From Eriocheir sinensis (taxonomy: Eukaryota; Arthropoda; Malacostraca; Decapoda; Varunidae), in contig NC_066535.1 in the NCBI RefSeq assembly GCF_024679095.1, forward strand, positions 6,872,121 through 6,936,120: a stretch of 64,000 nt of DNA, in the 5' to 3' direction. The first letter of the stretch is position 1. The number at the start of each line of letters is the position of its first letter. Made by a program: the position numbers and the translations under genes. Shown here one piece after another: positions 63,300 through 64,000 of the stretch. Under the pieces are notes generated by a model. It was given only the letters and a program-made list of their open reading frames with translations, had not been told where the DNA came from and did no database searches.

Positions 63300-63735
63300 A
63301 ATGGCTATTTGCGAGATATTTAATCAGTATTAAAATCAATTATTCTACCCTATAAAAGAGAAGCTAAGAGAGGAGATCGGGAGGGAAACCAAGTGTAGGA
63401 ATACGAGGAATGACGTGGTCTGATGCCACAGGATGTCATTGTTTGAACTGTCCATCATGGGAGCCCTTGAGTAATGTAAACATGGCTGGTTGTGTCCGTA
63501 GAGTTAATTGTGTCATTGGCTTGGCAACGATCCACCTGAAACACACTAAATGTTGTACATACACTGGAATGTTTGGGGCAGTCTGGTAGAAATATCTTGT
63601 TAATAAACTTTTTTTTATTCATCAGCTGGTGTAAACGTGGCAGACGATTTCATGAGACTTTTTTAAACTAACGTTAACATTTTGTGTCAAGCAAAACTGT
63701 TAATCTTGTATAAAAGGTGCGCTAAACCCTTCAAT
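63300..63735. other. Unique sequence, no gene recognised
   Basis: No feature supported. Confidence 0.45.

Positions 63736-64000
<265 letters not shown>

Overview
The window looks like nuclear DNA from a decapod crustacean (crab, shrimp or crayfish group; the species cannot be read from the sequence). Reasons: a very heavy microsatellite load ((GA)n, (CA)n, (AAT)n, (TA)n, GACA and trinucleotide runs every 1-2 kb), a short run of the arthropod telomere motif TTAGG, degraded non-LTR retrotransposons of CR1/jockey and RTE type, and tRNA-derived SINEs. No complete conserved housekeeping gene is visible. Most long open frames are by-products of simple repeats.

Layout. 0-9 kb: sparse unique DNA, an RTE LINE tail (3.3-3.6 kb), a pyrimidine-rich domain containing a degenerate 130-165 bp tandem array (5.5-6.3 kb), and a 360 bp (GA)n. 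9-14 kb: a tRNA-derived SINE, a small interstitial TTAGG run, and two CR1-like LINE relics (11.97-12.44 kb and 12.66-14.0 kb; the second has four in-frame stops and a damaged catalytic motif). 14-23 kb: microsatellites and purine or pyrimidine tracts, several built of 85-150 bp tandem units. 23-33 kb: some unique DNA, a roughly 320 bp (TA)n, a coding-like fragment between 70 bp inverted repeats (26.5-26.95 kb), and more SSRs.

33-38 kb: a minus-strand SINE, then a minus-strand LINE relic. An array of about 110 copies of a 31 bp minisatellite follows, and about 100 bp of the same LINE is duplicated on its far side. 38.3-46.8 kb: two roughly 1.01 kb direct copies of a TA-flanked element with terminal inverted repeats bracket the most interesting locus. 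That locus (40.6-43.6 kb, minus strand) is a secretory-type gene: a signal-peptide N-terminus, a low-complexity T/E/K/V-rich linker now broken by frameshifts and stops, thirteen intact 53-residue repeats with N-glycosylation sequons, and a basic tail. Next to it is a decayed CR1 fragment (44.8-45.2 kb).

47-64 kb: SSRs, a hidden 91 bp degenerate satellite of seven units (48.4-49.0 kb), three purine-rich minisatellite arrays (50.2-51.2, 52.3-53.2 and 54.6-55.6 kb), long AC and AAT runs, a repeat-family 3' end seen twice, and a second copy of the 9 kb SINE family on the minus strand (63.0-63.3 kb).

The parts do not form a pathway. The window is a repeat-rich accessory region whose single plausible protein-coding locus is the 53-residue repeat gene. 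That gene may be functional with sequencing errors in its linker, or a recent pseudogene.
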